DNA of 25,537 nt from JAHJSA01 sp038204345 (GTDB lineage: Bacteria > Actinomycetota > Thermoleophilia > RBG-16-64-13): contig JBBRDB010000018.1 in assembly GCA_038204345.1 (NCBI GenBank), positions 1 through 25,537 of the forward strand, written 5' to 3'. The notes beneath the pieces are model-generated. The model ran no database searches and was not told the DNA's origin. It saw only the letters and a program-made list of their open reading frames with translations. Of the stretch, positions 1 through 7,760 are shown piece after piece. A program made the position numbers and the translations under genes. Every line of letters begins with the position of its first letter. The stretch's first letter is position 1.

Positions 1-926
1 TAGCACGTATCCTCCCTTGATTCTCCGACTGTCCCGCCGCTCACGCGACGCATGCTCTCTTCGGCTCTGTATGAACTCCGGACGAACGGCGCAGCCTCTA
101 CCACCAGACCGAGCTGCTCACCCGCGCTCCCGTATTCGTGGAACACGTCGGGCGCCACGTACTCCACCACAGCTAGATGGTCTCTGCTCGGGCGCAGATA
201 CTGCCCGATGGTCACGATCGATACGCCGGCCTCCCGAGCATTTTCGAGAAAGGCCCGGACCTCCTCGCCGGTCTCTCCCAGCCCCACCATGATCCCGGTC
301 TTCACCACGACGGCGCCGGTCGCGGCCGCATGTGCCAAGACCCGCAGGGAACGATGATAGTCGGCCTGCGGCCGCACCGTCGAATACAGCCGAGGGACCG
401 TCTCTACGTTGTGGTTGAACACGTCCGGACCGGCCGCCAGGACCACGTCGAGCGCGGCCGCATCTTCCTGAAAATCCGGCACCAGCACCTCCACCGTGGC
501 GGCCGGAAGACGATCACGCACTGCCCCGATGGTCGCGGCGAAATGCCCCGCCCCACCATCGGGCAGATCATCGCGCGTCACGGAGGTGATCACCACGTGG
601 CTCAACTCCATCATCGAGGCCGCGTCGGCCACCTGGCGAGGCTCCTCGGGATCGAGAGGCCCCGGGCGCCCTCCCGGCACGCTGCAGAAGCGGCAATCCC
701 TCGTACATGAGTTTCCCATGATGAGGAAGGTGGCTGTGCCGCGCTCGAAGCATTCGCCTTTGTTGGGGCATTTGGCGCTCTCACATACAGTGTGGAGATG
801 ACGTTGACGGAGAAGTCCTTCGACCTCACGCATTGCGGCGGCCTTGGGGAGCGGTTTCTTGAGCCACTCCGGCTTACGCCCCGGACCCTCTGTCACTCGC
901 ATCATCGTCTGTCGCTCGTTCCCCAT
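1..926 (-). CDS. lipA: Lipoyl synthase LipA (3' end beyond window)
   Basis: Radical-SAM enzyme that inserts two sulfurs into protein-bound octanoyl groups to make lipoyl groups. The frame is open from the start to the left window edge, so the last residues and the stop are not visible. About 308 residues are present. Both cluster motifs are canonical: an auxiliary-cluster set C48-x4-C53-x5-C59 after LHTV, and the radical-SAM set C74-x3-C78-x2-C81 (CTRDCRFC). The C-terminal FVRSSY motif, which carries the auxiliary-cluster serine, is at about residue 282. At least 20 further residues follow before the edge. The ATG at 926 was chosen because AAGGCGG lies 7 nt upstream; ATGs at 905 and 902 are alternatives. 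It begins 43 nt after lpdA and is the last visible gene of the operon. It probably supplies lipoate to a GcvH-type carrier that is not in view. Identity is secure. Confidence 0.93.
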   Translation of the reverse strand, partial: MGNERQTMMRVTEGPGRKPEWLKKPLPKAAAMREVEGLLRQRHLHTVCESAKCPNKGECFERGTATFLIMGNSCTRDCRFCSVPGGRPGPLDPEEPRQVADAASMMELSHVVITSVTRDDLPDGGAGHFAATIGAVRDRLPAATVEVLVPDFQEDAAALDVVLAAGPDVFNHNVETVPRLYSTVRPQADYHRSLRVLAHAAATGAVVVKTGIMVGLGETGEEVRAFLENAREAGVSIVTIGQYLRPSRDHLAVVEYVAPDVFHEYGSAGEQLGLVVEAAPFVRSSYRAEESMRRVSGGTVGESREDTC

Positions 927-969
927 ATCGTTGCCGCCTTGGCCGGCGCCTCCGTCCTCCGCAGGCTCC

Positions 970-2364
970 TCAACCGGCGACGTGCACCGATTCGCCGTGT
1001 ACGTCGTGCGCGGCCTCCATCAAAGCCTCCCCGATAGTGGGGTGTGCGTGGATGGTGTCGCCGATATCTTTGACAGTGAGTCCGTTCCTGACGGCCACTG
1101 CTATCTCGTGTATCAGGTCGGTGACATGCGGACCCATCATATTGGCGCCCAGCACTTTGTCCGTGGCCGCGTCGGCGATGATCTGGATGTAGCCCTGAGC
1201 TTCTCCGATGGCCAGTGCCTTGCCGGCGGCGCCCAGCCGGAACGTGCCTGTGACAGGTTCGAACCCCTCGTCCCGCGCCTGATCTTCGGTCAGGCCGACA
1301 CTCGCGATCTCGGGCAGAGTGTAGATACATGAGGGCACTACCCTCAGATCCCGCTCCCGGTTGCCGCCGAGGCAGTTCTCCACCGCGATCAGGCCCTCGT
1401 ATGAGGCAACGTGGGCCAGCAAGATGCCCCCGTTGATGTCGCCGATAGCGTAGATGTCGGGCGCACTGGTCTCAAGCTTGTCGTTCACCTTGACGTAGCC
1501 GCGCGCGTCGATCTCGACGCCCACGTTTTCCAGGCCGATCCCGGCACTGTTCGGCTGCCGTCCGATGGACACCAGCATCTTCTCAGCCGTGATCTGCTCG
1601 CCGCCCTCGATGTTCGCGGTGATGTGGTCTTCGCCGTATTCGGCGATGCCTTCGACCTTCGTCTTCAGGCGTACGTCTATGCCCTTCTTCTTGAAGATGC
1701 CCTGGAATTGCTTGGCCAGGCGCTTGTCTTCGAGGGGCAGCATCTGCGGCATCATCTCGACGATGGTTATCTTGGTGCCGAGTTCTGAGAAGACTGAGGC
1801 GAACTCGCACCCGATCACTCCGGCCCCGATGATCAGCAGGGTCTCGGGTATCTTGGTCAACTCAAGGGCGCTCGTGGACGTGAGCACTGTGGGCTGATCG
1901 AAGTCGAAGAACGGGAGTCGCGCAGGCTCGGAACCCGTAGCGATAATGATCTTGTCGGCCTCGAGCGAGACAGTGCCGTCGGCCGTCACTGCTTCGACTT
2001 TGCCCGGCCCCGTGATGCGCCCCTCTCCTTGGACAAGCTTGACCTTACCCTTCTTGAAAAGGGTGTGGATGCCGTCGCGAAGAGTCTTGGATATCTCGTT
2101 CTTGCGCTCCATCATGCGCGTGAAATCCGGCACGATCTCACCCGAAACAGCGAACCCGAACTCGCCGCCGGACCGGGCCTTGTGAAGGGCTTCGACAGAA
2201 CCCAGCAGGGCCTTGGTGGGGATGCAGCCCCGGTTCAAACAGGTGCCACCGATCAGGTCTTTCTCGATCACGGTCACATCGGCGCCGCGCTGGGCTGCGC
2301 GGATGGCAGCCACGTACCCTCCTGGGCCGCCTCCGATGATCACGATCCTCGTCGCTTCCGCCAC
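970..2364 (-). CDS. lpdA: Dihydrolipoyl dehydrogenase
   Basis: FAD-dependent disulfide oxidoreductase that reoxidises dihydrolipoyl groups with NAD+. The 464-residue protein has an N-terminal FAD-binding GGGPGG at residues 11-16, the redox-active disulfide C42-LNRG-C47, and a second dinucleotide site (GAGVIG) in the middle. A C-terminal dimer domain carries the catalytic His-Glu motif HAHPTIGEA. The GTG start at 2364 has a strong GGAGGGAG 7 nt upstream and gives the family N-terminus. An upstream TTG at 2430 would add 22 unlike residues and is not favoured. It lies 66 nt downstream of metF. lpdA is a known member of acetogen Wood-Ljungdahl clusters, where its role is usually tied to glycine cleavage or synthesis. 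A diaphorase role for the neighbouring methylene-THF reductase is possible but unproven. Confidence 0.95.
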   Translation of the reverse strand: MAEATRIVIIGGGPGGYVAAIRAAQRGADVTVIEKDLIGGTCLNRGCIPTKALLGSVEALHKARSGGEFGFAVSGEIVPDFTRMMERKNEISKTLRDGIHTLFKKGKVKLVQGEGRITGPGKVEAVTADGTVSLEADKIIIATGSEPARLPFFDFDQPTVLTSTSALELTKIPETLLIIGAGVIGCEFASVFSELGTKITIVEMMPQMLPLEDKRLAKQFQGIFKKKGIDVRLKTKVEGIAEYGEDHITANIEGGEQITAEKMLVSIGRQPNSAGIGLENVGVEIDARGYVKVNDKLETSAPDIYAIGDINGGILLAHVASYEGLIAVENCLGGNRERDLRVVPSCIYTLPEIASVGLTEDQARDEGFEPVTGTFRLGAAGKALAIGEAQGYIQIIADAATDKVLGANMMGPHVTDLIHEIAVAVRNGLTVKDIGDTIHAHPTIGEALMEAAHDVHGESVHVAG

Positions 2365-2392
2365 TGTCGTTCTCCCTCCGCCTCGATCAACC

Positions 2393-2418
2393 GGGGGCTC
2401 GGCACGCGCCTCGCCCCC
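2393..2418 (-). other. Stem-loop in metF-lpdA gap
   Basis: Arms GGGGGC (2393-2398) and GCCCCC (2413-2418) enclose a 14-nt loop between the metF stop and the lpdA ribosome-binding site. No T-tract follows, so it looks like an mRNA processing or stability element rather than a terminator. It rests on a short stem and could be chance in GC-rich DNA. Confidence 0.4.
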
Positions 2419-2430
2419 ATCCGGCACCAA

Positions 2431-3336
2431 CTAGTTCCGAAGGCCCGCCAACTCAAGGATCTCGGGGACGATCTCCTCTTTGCCGATGGCCATCACGTGT
2501 ACGCCGTCGCAGATGTCGTTGTCGATCAGAAAGCGGATGTGCCGGGCGCAGATCTCCATGCCCTTCTTCACTGCCTCTTCTTTCGGCACCGACGCCATCT
2601 CTTCAAGGAGATCGTCGGGAACAAACACGCCGGGTACGAACTTGTTCATATACTTGGCCATGCCCACGCTCGTAAGGACCACCAAGCCGGCCATCATCTT
2701 GACGTCCTTGCCTTCGGTCACGCCCCGCGCGTACTCCATGAACCGCTGGAAGTTGTCCATGTCGTACACTGCCTGCGTCTGGAAGAACTGGGCGCCCGCA
2801 TCGATCTTCTTTTCGAACTTGAGCTTCTGGGGCTCGATGGGGTCGGACTCTGGGGTCACGACGGCGCCGATGTAGAAGTCTGTGCCGCCCCCCAGCTCGT
2901 TGCCCGCCCAGTCAAAACCTTCGTTCATACGCTTGATGCATTGAATGAGCTGCACCGACTCGAAGTCGTAGACTTCCTTGGCGTCTTTGTGGTCGCCCAC
3001 GCTCACGTGGTCGCCGGTGAGAGCCAGGACGTTGCGCAGGCCCAAGAAGTGGGCGGAGAGCAGATCGTTCTGCAGGGCCAGACGGTTACGGTCACGACAC
3101 GTCATCTGATAGATGGCGTCGCCGCCTCGGCTGACTATCTCGTGCGACACGGCCATGGAGCCCAGGCGCATGACCGCACTCTGGTTGTCGGTCACGTTCA
3201 GGCCGTCGACCATGTCTTTCAGTAGATCGATGTGGTGAAGCATGGTGTCCACGTCGGTGCCCTTGGGCGGGCCGATCTCTCCCGAGACGACGAACCTGCC
3301 GCTCTCACAAGCCTCGCGGTACTTGCCCATGCTCAC
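2431..3336 (-). CDS. metF: Methylenetetrahydrofolate reductase, MetF subunit
   Basis: Catalytic subunit that reduces 5,10-methylene-THF to 5-methyl-THF, the last step of the methyl branch. It has 301 residues, the usual size for the flavin-containing TIM-barrel family. Near the N-terminus is VVSGEIGPPKG (the family SxE-PP type strand). Later come the LALTGDHV segment, the flavin-contact region, and QFFQTQAVYDMDNF, a well-conserved substrate/flavin stretch of the acetogen and archaeal-type enzymes. The ATG at 3336 overlaps the metV stop by 4 nt (ATGA), implying translational coupling and a MetVF complex as in acetogens. No RnfC2-like or HdrA-like electron partner is adjacent, so the electron donor cannot be read from the context. 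Confidence 0.93.
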   Translation of the reverse strand: MSMGKYREACESGRFVVSGEIGPPKGTDVDTMLHHIDLLKDMVDGLNVTDNQSAVMRLGSMAVSHEIVSRGGDAIYQMTCRDRNRLALQNDLLSAHFLGLRNVLALTGDHVSVGDHKDAKEVYDFESVQLIQCIKRMNEGFDWAGNELGGGTDFYIGAVVTPESDPIEPQKLKFEKKIDAGAQFFQTQAVYDMDNFQRFMEYARGVTEGKDVKMMAGLVVLTSVGMAKYMNKFVPGVFVPDDLLEEMASVPKEEAVKKGMEICARHIRFLIDNDICDGVHVMAIGKEEIVPEILELAGLRN

Positions 3337-4004
3337 GCAGCCCCTTTCTCTTGGCCGGCCGCCTTGCCATCGAGGCGACCTGGACGCTCAACGGCGTTCC
3401 AGCGCTTCGGCCCGTGAATCGTCATGAAGGAATCCAGCTTGTCCTCACTCTTCAGCTGGTTGTATATGAGCACCCAGGCGCAGTCTTTGTCGGAATCCAC
3501 TTCACACTTGCCGTTGTTGGTGCCACCGCAGGGGCCGTTCAGTATGCCCTTTGCGCAGCGCGTCACCGGGCAGATGGCGCCGTATTCGTCGAGTATGCAC
3601 TCACCGCACAAGGAGCATTTCTCTTCGAACGACATCTGACGCTTCACGTTGCCCACGAACAGCGAGTTCGCGCCGGGAGTCACGTGCTTCGAGGTGCCTT
3701 CCCGAACCGACTGGACTCCCGCGCCGCACGACAGGACCAGGAAGGCGTCGGCTGCCAGCGCTGCTTCCTTGTTCTGGCGGAAGATCCTCTTGATGTCGAG
3801 TTCGTGACACGTGGCGTGCGCCACGTCGGTGGCAACGACCTTCTTGCCTGCCTCTTCCAACCGAGCCTTCATTTCGGCGACTTCGGGCTCGCCCCCGCTC
3901 TGGGTCATCGTGGCGCATTCTCCGCAACCGACGATGTAGACGGTATCCTCACCCTTCAGACTCTCGAGGATCTCCTCGAAGGGCTTCTGAGTACTGATGA
4001 TCAA
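3333..4004 (-). CDS. metV: Methylenetetrahydrofolate reductase partner MetV
   Basis: Iron-sulfur/zinc partner of MetF in the methylene-THF reductase of acetogens. The predicted protein has 223 residues. The N-terminal half has a GCGEC motif (C27, C30) in a Rossmann-like fold. The C-terminal half is a cysteine-rich MetV-C region starting CSLCGEC and continuing CPVTRCAKG, PCGGTNNGKC and DCAW. These are likely ligands for Fe-S or zinc sites. The start is placed at a TTG (4004) because GGAGG lies 8 nt upstream and the resulting MIISTQKPFEEIL matches the family N-terminus. An ATG at 4058 would add 18 residues encoded in a GC-rich hairpin. It overlaps metF by 4 nt and follows acsC by 103 nt. Function is assigned by homology and gene order. 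Confidence 0.92.
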   Translation of the reverse strand: MIISTQKPFEEILESLKGEDTVYIVGCGECATMTQSGGEPEVAEMKARLEEAGKKVVATDVAHATCHELDIKRIFRQNKEAALAADAFLVLSCGAGVQSVREGTSKHVTPGANSLFVGNVKRQMSFEEKCSLCGECILDEYGAICPVTRCAKGILNGPCGGTNNGKCEVDSDKDCAWVLIYNQLKSEDKLDSFMTIHGPKRWNAVERPGRLDGKAAGQEKGAA

Positions 4005-4024
4005 CTGCTCGACCTCCGTTCTTG

Positions 4025-4054
4025 GGCCGGCGCCACCACGCGGCGGCGCCGGCC
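4025..4054 (-). other. Strong stem-loop in acsC-metV gap
   Basis: Perfect 10-bp arms, GGCCGGCGCC (4025-4034) and GGCGCCGGCC (4045-4054), enclose a 10-nt loop. The hairpin sits 7 nt upstream of the metV Shine-Dalgarno (4013-4017). A second, weaker stem (CCGGCC 4064-4069 with GGCCGG 4080-4085) lies between it and the acsC stop. There is no T-tract. It probably affects mRNA processing or translation of metV (inference). Confidence 0.6.
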
Positions 4055-4107
4055 TCATACGTCCCGGCCGACCCTCCAGGGCCGGCCGAGCCCTCTTTCA
4101 TCGTGGA

Positions 4108-5442
4108 CTAGAGTCCCCGGAGATACCGCGGGACATCCGCCGCTTCGCGGACACCCACGATCACTTCCCAGTCGCCCAGTTCTTCCTCGAGTTCACCACT
4201 GATCTGCGCTACGTAGCCCGGGATTACGATCTTGCGATGATTGACCTTCTCATCGATGCCGCTCTTCTTCACGAACACCGCGATCGCATCCGCCACGAAC
4301 TTACCGGCGGCCCACGACGTGAGCACCGACTGGCCTTCGGTATCCATCACCAAGAGCCACGTGGGCACCTTGCTCGCTTCCACTTCGCCCGCAAGGGTGA
4401 AGTAGGTGAGTGAGAAGTTGGTGGTGATCAGGAGCGGGCTGTCCGGTGTCGGGTCGTTGATCGGGTAGATGCCCTGATCCATCTGCATCGGCCGCTGCGG
4501 GTCGGTGTAGATGTTCTGGGCGAGGATCAAAAGCGGCATGATCTGTGCCGGATCGATGGTGTCAATCACGATAATGCCCGCGTACTTAGCCACGAAGACC
4601 CCCGCGAACACCGACTTCAACAACGGATCCGTAGTCATGCGGCAGGGGAAAGCGATAGTGGGGAAACCGAGCGCGCGGAACTTCTTCTTGATGGCTGCGC
4701 GCCTGATGTAGGTCTGATCTCTCAGGGCGTCCTGCAGGTTCGCCGACATCGGGTCGAGGATGACTTCCTTGAAGTCGCCGGCCACGCACTTCTCGCCGAG
4801 TTCGGAGAGTTCGTCCAGCGTCGCCGCCTTGATTGCGAAGGGCACACCCAGCTCTTTCGCCGCTGCGGAAACCGCGTCGAACGTTGCGGCCGTGGCCGCA
4901 TACAGGAGCGGTTTCTGATCCTTGATGGGTTCGGCCGCTGTTTTGAGAGCCGCTGGATCGTCACTCATGATGACTATTCCCGCGCCGGTCTCGTCGGCGG
5001 CCTTCTTCACCCGCGCCGCGAGCTTGCCGGCGTCGGCGGACTCGATGGCGAACAGCTTGGCGCGCAGCATCTGGCCCACGCGCTCGAAGACCTGGCCCTT
5101 GAAAGTGTCCAAGCGGCTCTGGAACTCAGCGTCGTCCACTGAATCATCGACCAGGACGGCGATTCCCGGCGGGTGCTCAAAACGCTTCTCGTGACGGTAC
5201 ATGACCGTCTCTTCGCCCAGGACCACCGCGAAGTCTCCGGTCCCGATGGTGACTTTACGTACCGGGGGTGCGGCCGCTTCTCCCAGTTCGGCCGCCGCCT
5301 CCGCGGAGACGTGAGGACACTGCGAGAGCTCGGCTTTCCCGGAAGCGAGTTGCATGGCGAACGCCATGCATGTGGGAAATCCGCAGTCCTTGCAGTTGGT
5401 CTTCGGGAGGAGCTTAAATATCTGAAGCCCGCTCAGAGCCAA
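4108..5442 (-). CDS. acsC: Corrinoid/iron-sulfur protein large (gamma) subunit
   Basis: Large subunit of the corrinoid iron-sulfur protein, which carries the methyl group on cobalamin from methyl-THF to acetyl-CoA synthase. It has 444 residues, the usual length. The N-terminal [4Fe-4S] domain has C17-x2-C20-x4-C25-x16-C42 (CKDCGFPTC). A TIM barrel and a C-terminal cobalamin-binding domain (LLVMDTEGQSVLTSWAAGKF region) follow. The start is TTG at 5442 with AAAGGAG 7 nt upstream; no in-frame ATG gives the family N-terminus. It follows acsB by 95 nt holding two stem-loops and precedes metV. Its partner AcsD is encoded upstream in the same operon. The methyltransferase gene acsE, often adjacent to acsC/acsD, is not here. 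Confidence 0.95.
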   Translation of the reverse strand: MALSGLQIFKLLPKTNCKDCGFPTCMAFAMQLASGKAELSQCPHVSAEAAAELGEAAAPPVRKVTIGTGDFAVVLGEETVMYRHEKRFEHPPGIAVLVDDSVDDAEFQSRLDTFKGQVFERVGQMLRAKLFAIESADAGKLAARVKKAADETGAGIVIMSDDPAALKTAAEPIKDQKPLLYAATAATFDAVSAAAKELGVPFAIKAATLDELSELGEKCVAGDFKEVILDPMSANLQDALRDQTYIRRAAIKKKFRALGFPTIAFPCRMTTDPLLKSVFAGVFVAKYAGIIVIDTIDPAQIMPLLILAQNIYTDPQRPMQMDQGIYPINDPTPDSPLLITTNFSLTYFTLAGEVEASKVPTWLLVMDTEGQSVLTSWAAGKFVADAIAVFVKKSGIDEKVNHRKIVIPGYVAQISGELEEELGDWEVIVGVREAADVPRYLRGL

Positions 5443-5479
5443 CGTGTTGCTCCTTTCGCTTTATCTAGTCGCCAGGTGC

Positions 5480-5497
5480 GACCTCAGATATGAGGTC
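5480..5497 (-). other. Second stem-loop in acsB-acsC gap
   Basis: Perfect 7-bp arms GACCTCA (5480-5486) and TGAGGTC (5491-5497) with a 4-nt loop. It lies just downstream (in transcript order) of the larger hairpin at 5501-5526 and upstream of the acsC ribosome-binding site. Together they form a tandem structured spacer. Confidence 0.55.
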
Positions 5498-5500
5498 ATA

Positions 5501-5526
5501 GACTGGGCGCCTCTCGGCGCCCAGTC
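5501..5526 (-). other. GNRA-capped 11-bp stem-loop in acsB-acsC gap
   Basis: Perfect 11-bp arms GACTGGGCGCC (5501-5511) and GGCGCCCAGTC (5516-5526). On the transcribed strand the loop is GAGA, a stable GNRA tetraloop. It starts 11 nt after the acsB stop. No run of T follows, so it is not a typical intrinsic terminator. An mRNA-stabilising or processing element setting ACS to corrinoid-protein ratios is a reasonable inference. Confidence 0.7.
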
Positions 5527-5537
5527 CGCATCGGATC

Positions 5538-7754
5538 CTAGAACATCGAGTCCATTTCGAGCGCCGGGTGTCCGACCTCGGTGAGGTAGGCCAAGACCTC
5601 TTCCTCTTCGGTGCCGTTCTCCTCCGTCGCGATCTTCTCGTACAGACCGGCATAGCCCGCCTTATCGGCGCTGGCCGTGATGGCGTCCTTCAGTTCCTCT
5701 TTGAGCTTCTTGGGCATCCACACGACCCGGGCGATGCCGCCGTCGCCGCTGATGTACTTGGACGAACCCATGTAGAACTTGGAATGACCCACGAAGCCTG
5801 GGGTCTGCGCTCCGCCGCCCACCGAACCGGCGAGGGTGGAGAACTTCATCCCACACGGCGTCATCCCCGTGTGGTCACGATCGACCGTCATCACACCGTT
5901 ACACATGGGCAGGAGCACGCTGATGGCCTCGAAACAACCACACGAGGTCATCGGGTCTTCCATCATGGAGTAGGCGTTGAAGCGCTCCACCGCGTTGTGA
6001 GAGGCCTGGTAGACGAACTCGTTGACCCCGACCCATTGACCCATCTTGTCGTTGATGGGCGCGCCCTTGGCGATGGGCTGGTTCGGGCCGGTGGGGTTGA
6101 TCTCGAAAGCCGCCTTGCCGTCGAGCCAGTTGTAGGCGCCGCACAAGCCAGGTCGCTCCGGGGTGATCACACAGATGTGGTCGGGAGCGAAGCTCTGGCA
6201 CAGGGAGCAGCTGTAGAAGATGTCCACCGACTCGTCGACGAGTGAGCCGATGCGCTCATCGCGCTCGGTGTACATGGCCTGAGCGCGGTCGACCAGTTCC
6301 GACACTTCTGGTTCCTTCGTGTATATGGTCACCTGCACCTTGTCCATGATGCCGCCGAAATCGGAGTGGTAGCGGGCGTGGATGATCTTGCCCACGTGCT
6401 CGAACGTAAAGCCGGCCGCTACCGCCTTCTTGCTGATACGCTCCCAGATGATGTCCCGCTGGCCCACGTGCAGGAAGCCTTCAGCCTCGTTCAGGAAGTG
6501 ATGCAGTTGCCGCTCGAGAATCGGCTCGAAGTCCTTCTGCATCTTACGTCCCGAGACTTCGATCAAGACCGCGTAGGGGATGGTCGTGCCCACTTCGATC
6601 TCGTCGACATCGGGACCGACAAGGGTCACCCTGCCGTCTTCCACGTTCTCGGCGATCACGGTGAGTTCGGCACCCGGAGCCTTCGGCCCGGCGAGCTCCA
6701 CGTACAGGTCTTCCTTGCGGATGCGCTCGCCCTCGAAGGCGGGACCGTAGGCTACCGGTACCGGCACCTCGGTGATGACGATCTTGAGTCCGCGCACCTC
6801 GATCGCCCTGGCGACGATCTCACTGGTGGGGATGTTCGAGACCACATGCTCGTACGTGGTGATACCGGTGGGCAGGATCTCGGGGATATCGGTTTCGGCG
6901 ATGGTGGGGAACCCGTAGTTGATGGCTCCCGCAGCCGCCGCGTACTTAAGATCGTCGACTTCGCCGAGAGCCATGACGAAGGCGAAGACGCGGTCCTTGT
7001 TGTACTTGAGGATGTTCTTGAAGTCGCCCGGCTTGACGCCGCCAAAAGCCATGGCGGCGCGAGTGGCGAAACCGACCGAGTAGATGTGGCCGAAGATCTC
7101 GGGCCCGAAGGGCACGAGGCGTGTCTCCCAGCCCATGTCCACACCGCCCTCCGCCAGCTGGTCGGCGAAGGTGGTGCCGCGGGAGCCGCCCGCGATGAAC
7201 ACGTAGAGCGACTTCTGCTGCATCTCGCGGGCGAGGGCCACGGCTGTCTCGACATCGACGGCTGCACCCGTCACTGCGGCGAAGCCGGGGGCCGAACCGT
7301 CGACGAACTCGACGCCGCGGGCGCGCATGATCACGTCGTCGGCACAGCCGAGCCAGATGCCGTCCACGGGGGCCGGGCCGGCACCCACGTACTTCAGCGC
7401 TTCGATTATCTCGGCCAGCCACAGCGACGCCATTCCGCCGTCGAGAGTCTCACCGAGGTAGGGCAACCAGGTGTTGGCGGTGGGCACCGGCGGTAACAGG
7501 CGCTCCGCTTCGTCGAGCACCCAGCGCATGTCGTCAAGGGACTCGACCTTGTGGCCGGTGATCGCGTAGATCACCGGGAGGAAGTAGCCGGTGTTCGGGA
7601 AGAAGTCCCGCTTCTGGCCCGCATCCATGTTCGCCGCTGCCTCTTCGAAACGGCTCTTGGCCAGATCGAAATAGGCCCGCGACCCGCGGGCGACACCTCC
7701 CGCGATGATCTCGCGGATGCCTTCTGGTTTTCTTTTCTGTGTCATCGTAGTCAT
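5538..7754 (-). CDS. acsB: Acetyl-CoA synthase (CODH/ACS alpha subunit)
   Basis: Condenses CO from CODH, the methyl group from the corrinoid protein and CoA to give acetyl-CoA. The protein has 738 residues, so it is a full-length bacterial type that keeps the N-terminal CODH-contacting domain absent from archaeal forms. All cluster-A ligands are seen: C516-x2-C519-x8-C528-x9-C538 (starting CSLCQSF) for the [4Fe-4S] cluster, and the C605-G-C607 motif (TSCGCFEA) that holds the distal nickel. Spacing between the sets matches the Moorella enzyme. The start is ATG at 7754, just 6 nt after the cooS stop. An alternative in-frame ATG lies three codons in. The protein should form an alpha2beta2 complex with CooS in the cytoplasm. 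Confidence 0.98.
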   Translation of the reverse strand: MTTMTQKRKPEGIREIIAGGVARGSRAYFDLAKSRFEEAAANMDAGQKRDFFPNTGYFLPVIYAITGHKVESLDDMRWVLDEAERLLPPVPTANTWLPYLGETLDGGMASLWLAEIIEALKYVGAGPAPVDGIWLGCADDVIMRARGVEFVDGSAPGFAAVTGAAVDVETAVALAREMQQKSLYVFIAGGSRGTTFADQLAEGGVDMGWETRLVPFGPEIFGHIYSVGFATRAAMAFGGVKPGDFKNILKYNKDRVFAFVMALGEVDDLKYAAAAGAINYGFPTIAETDIPEILPTGITTYEHVVSNIPTSEIVARAIEVRGLKIVITEVPVPVAYGPAFEGERIRKEDLYVELAGPKAPGAELTVIAENVEDGRVTLVGPDVDEIEVGTTIPYAVLIEVSGRKMQKDFEPILERQLHHFLNEAEGFLHVGQRDIIWERISKKAVAAGFTFEHVGKIIHARYHSDFGGIMDKVQVTIYTKEPEVSELVDRAQAMYTERDERIGSLVDESVDIFYSCSLCQSFAPDHICVITPERPGLCGAYNWLDGKAAFEINPTGPNQPIAKGAPINDKMGQWVGVNEFVYQASHNAVERFNAYSMMEDPMTSCGCFEAISVLLPMCNGVMTVDRDHTGMTPCGMKFSTLAGSVGGGAQTPGFVGHSKFYMGSSKYISGDGGIARVVWMPKKLKEELKDAITASADKAGYAGLYEKIATEENGTEEEEVLAYLTEVGHPALEMDSMF

Positions 7755-7760
7755 GTAGTG

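Noticed and set aside
1..926. Possible broken or frameshifted lipA
   Set aside because: No complete frame ends here because the gene runs off the left edge. Reading the minus-strand frame codon by codon through the N-terminal cluster motifs and at points further on showed one continuous LipA with all cluster motifs.
2365..2430. N-terminal extension of lpdA to a TTG at 2430
   Set aside because: The added residues do not resemble the family and would contain the strong GGAGGGAG Shine-Dalgarno that serves the GTG at 2364.
5480..5526. Rho-independent terminator between acsB and acsC
   Set aside because: The stems are strong but no T-tract follows on either strand, and acsC has no obvious promoter of its own.
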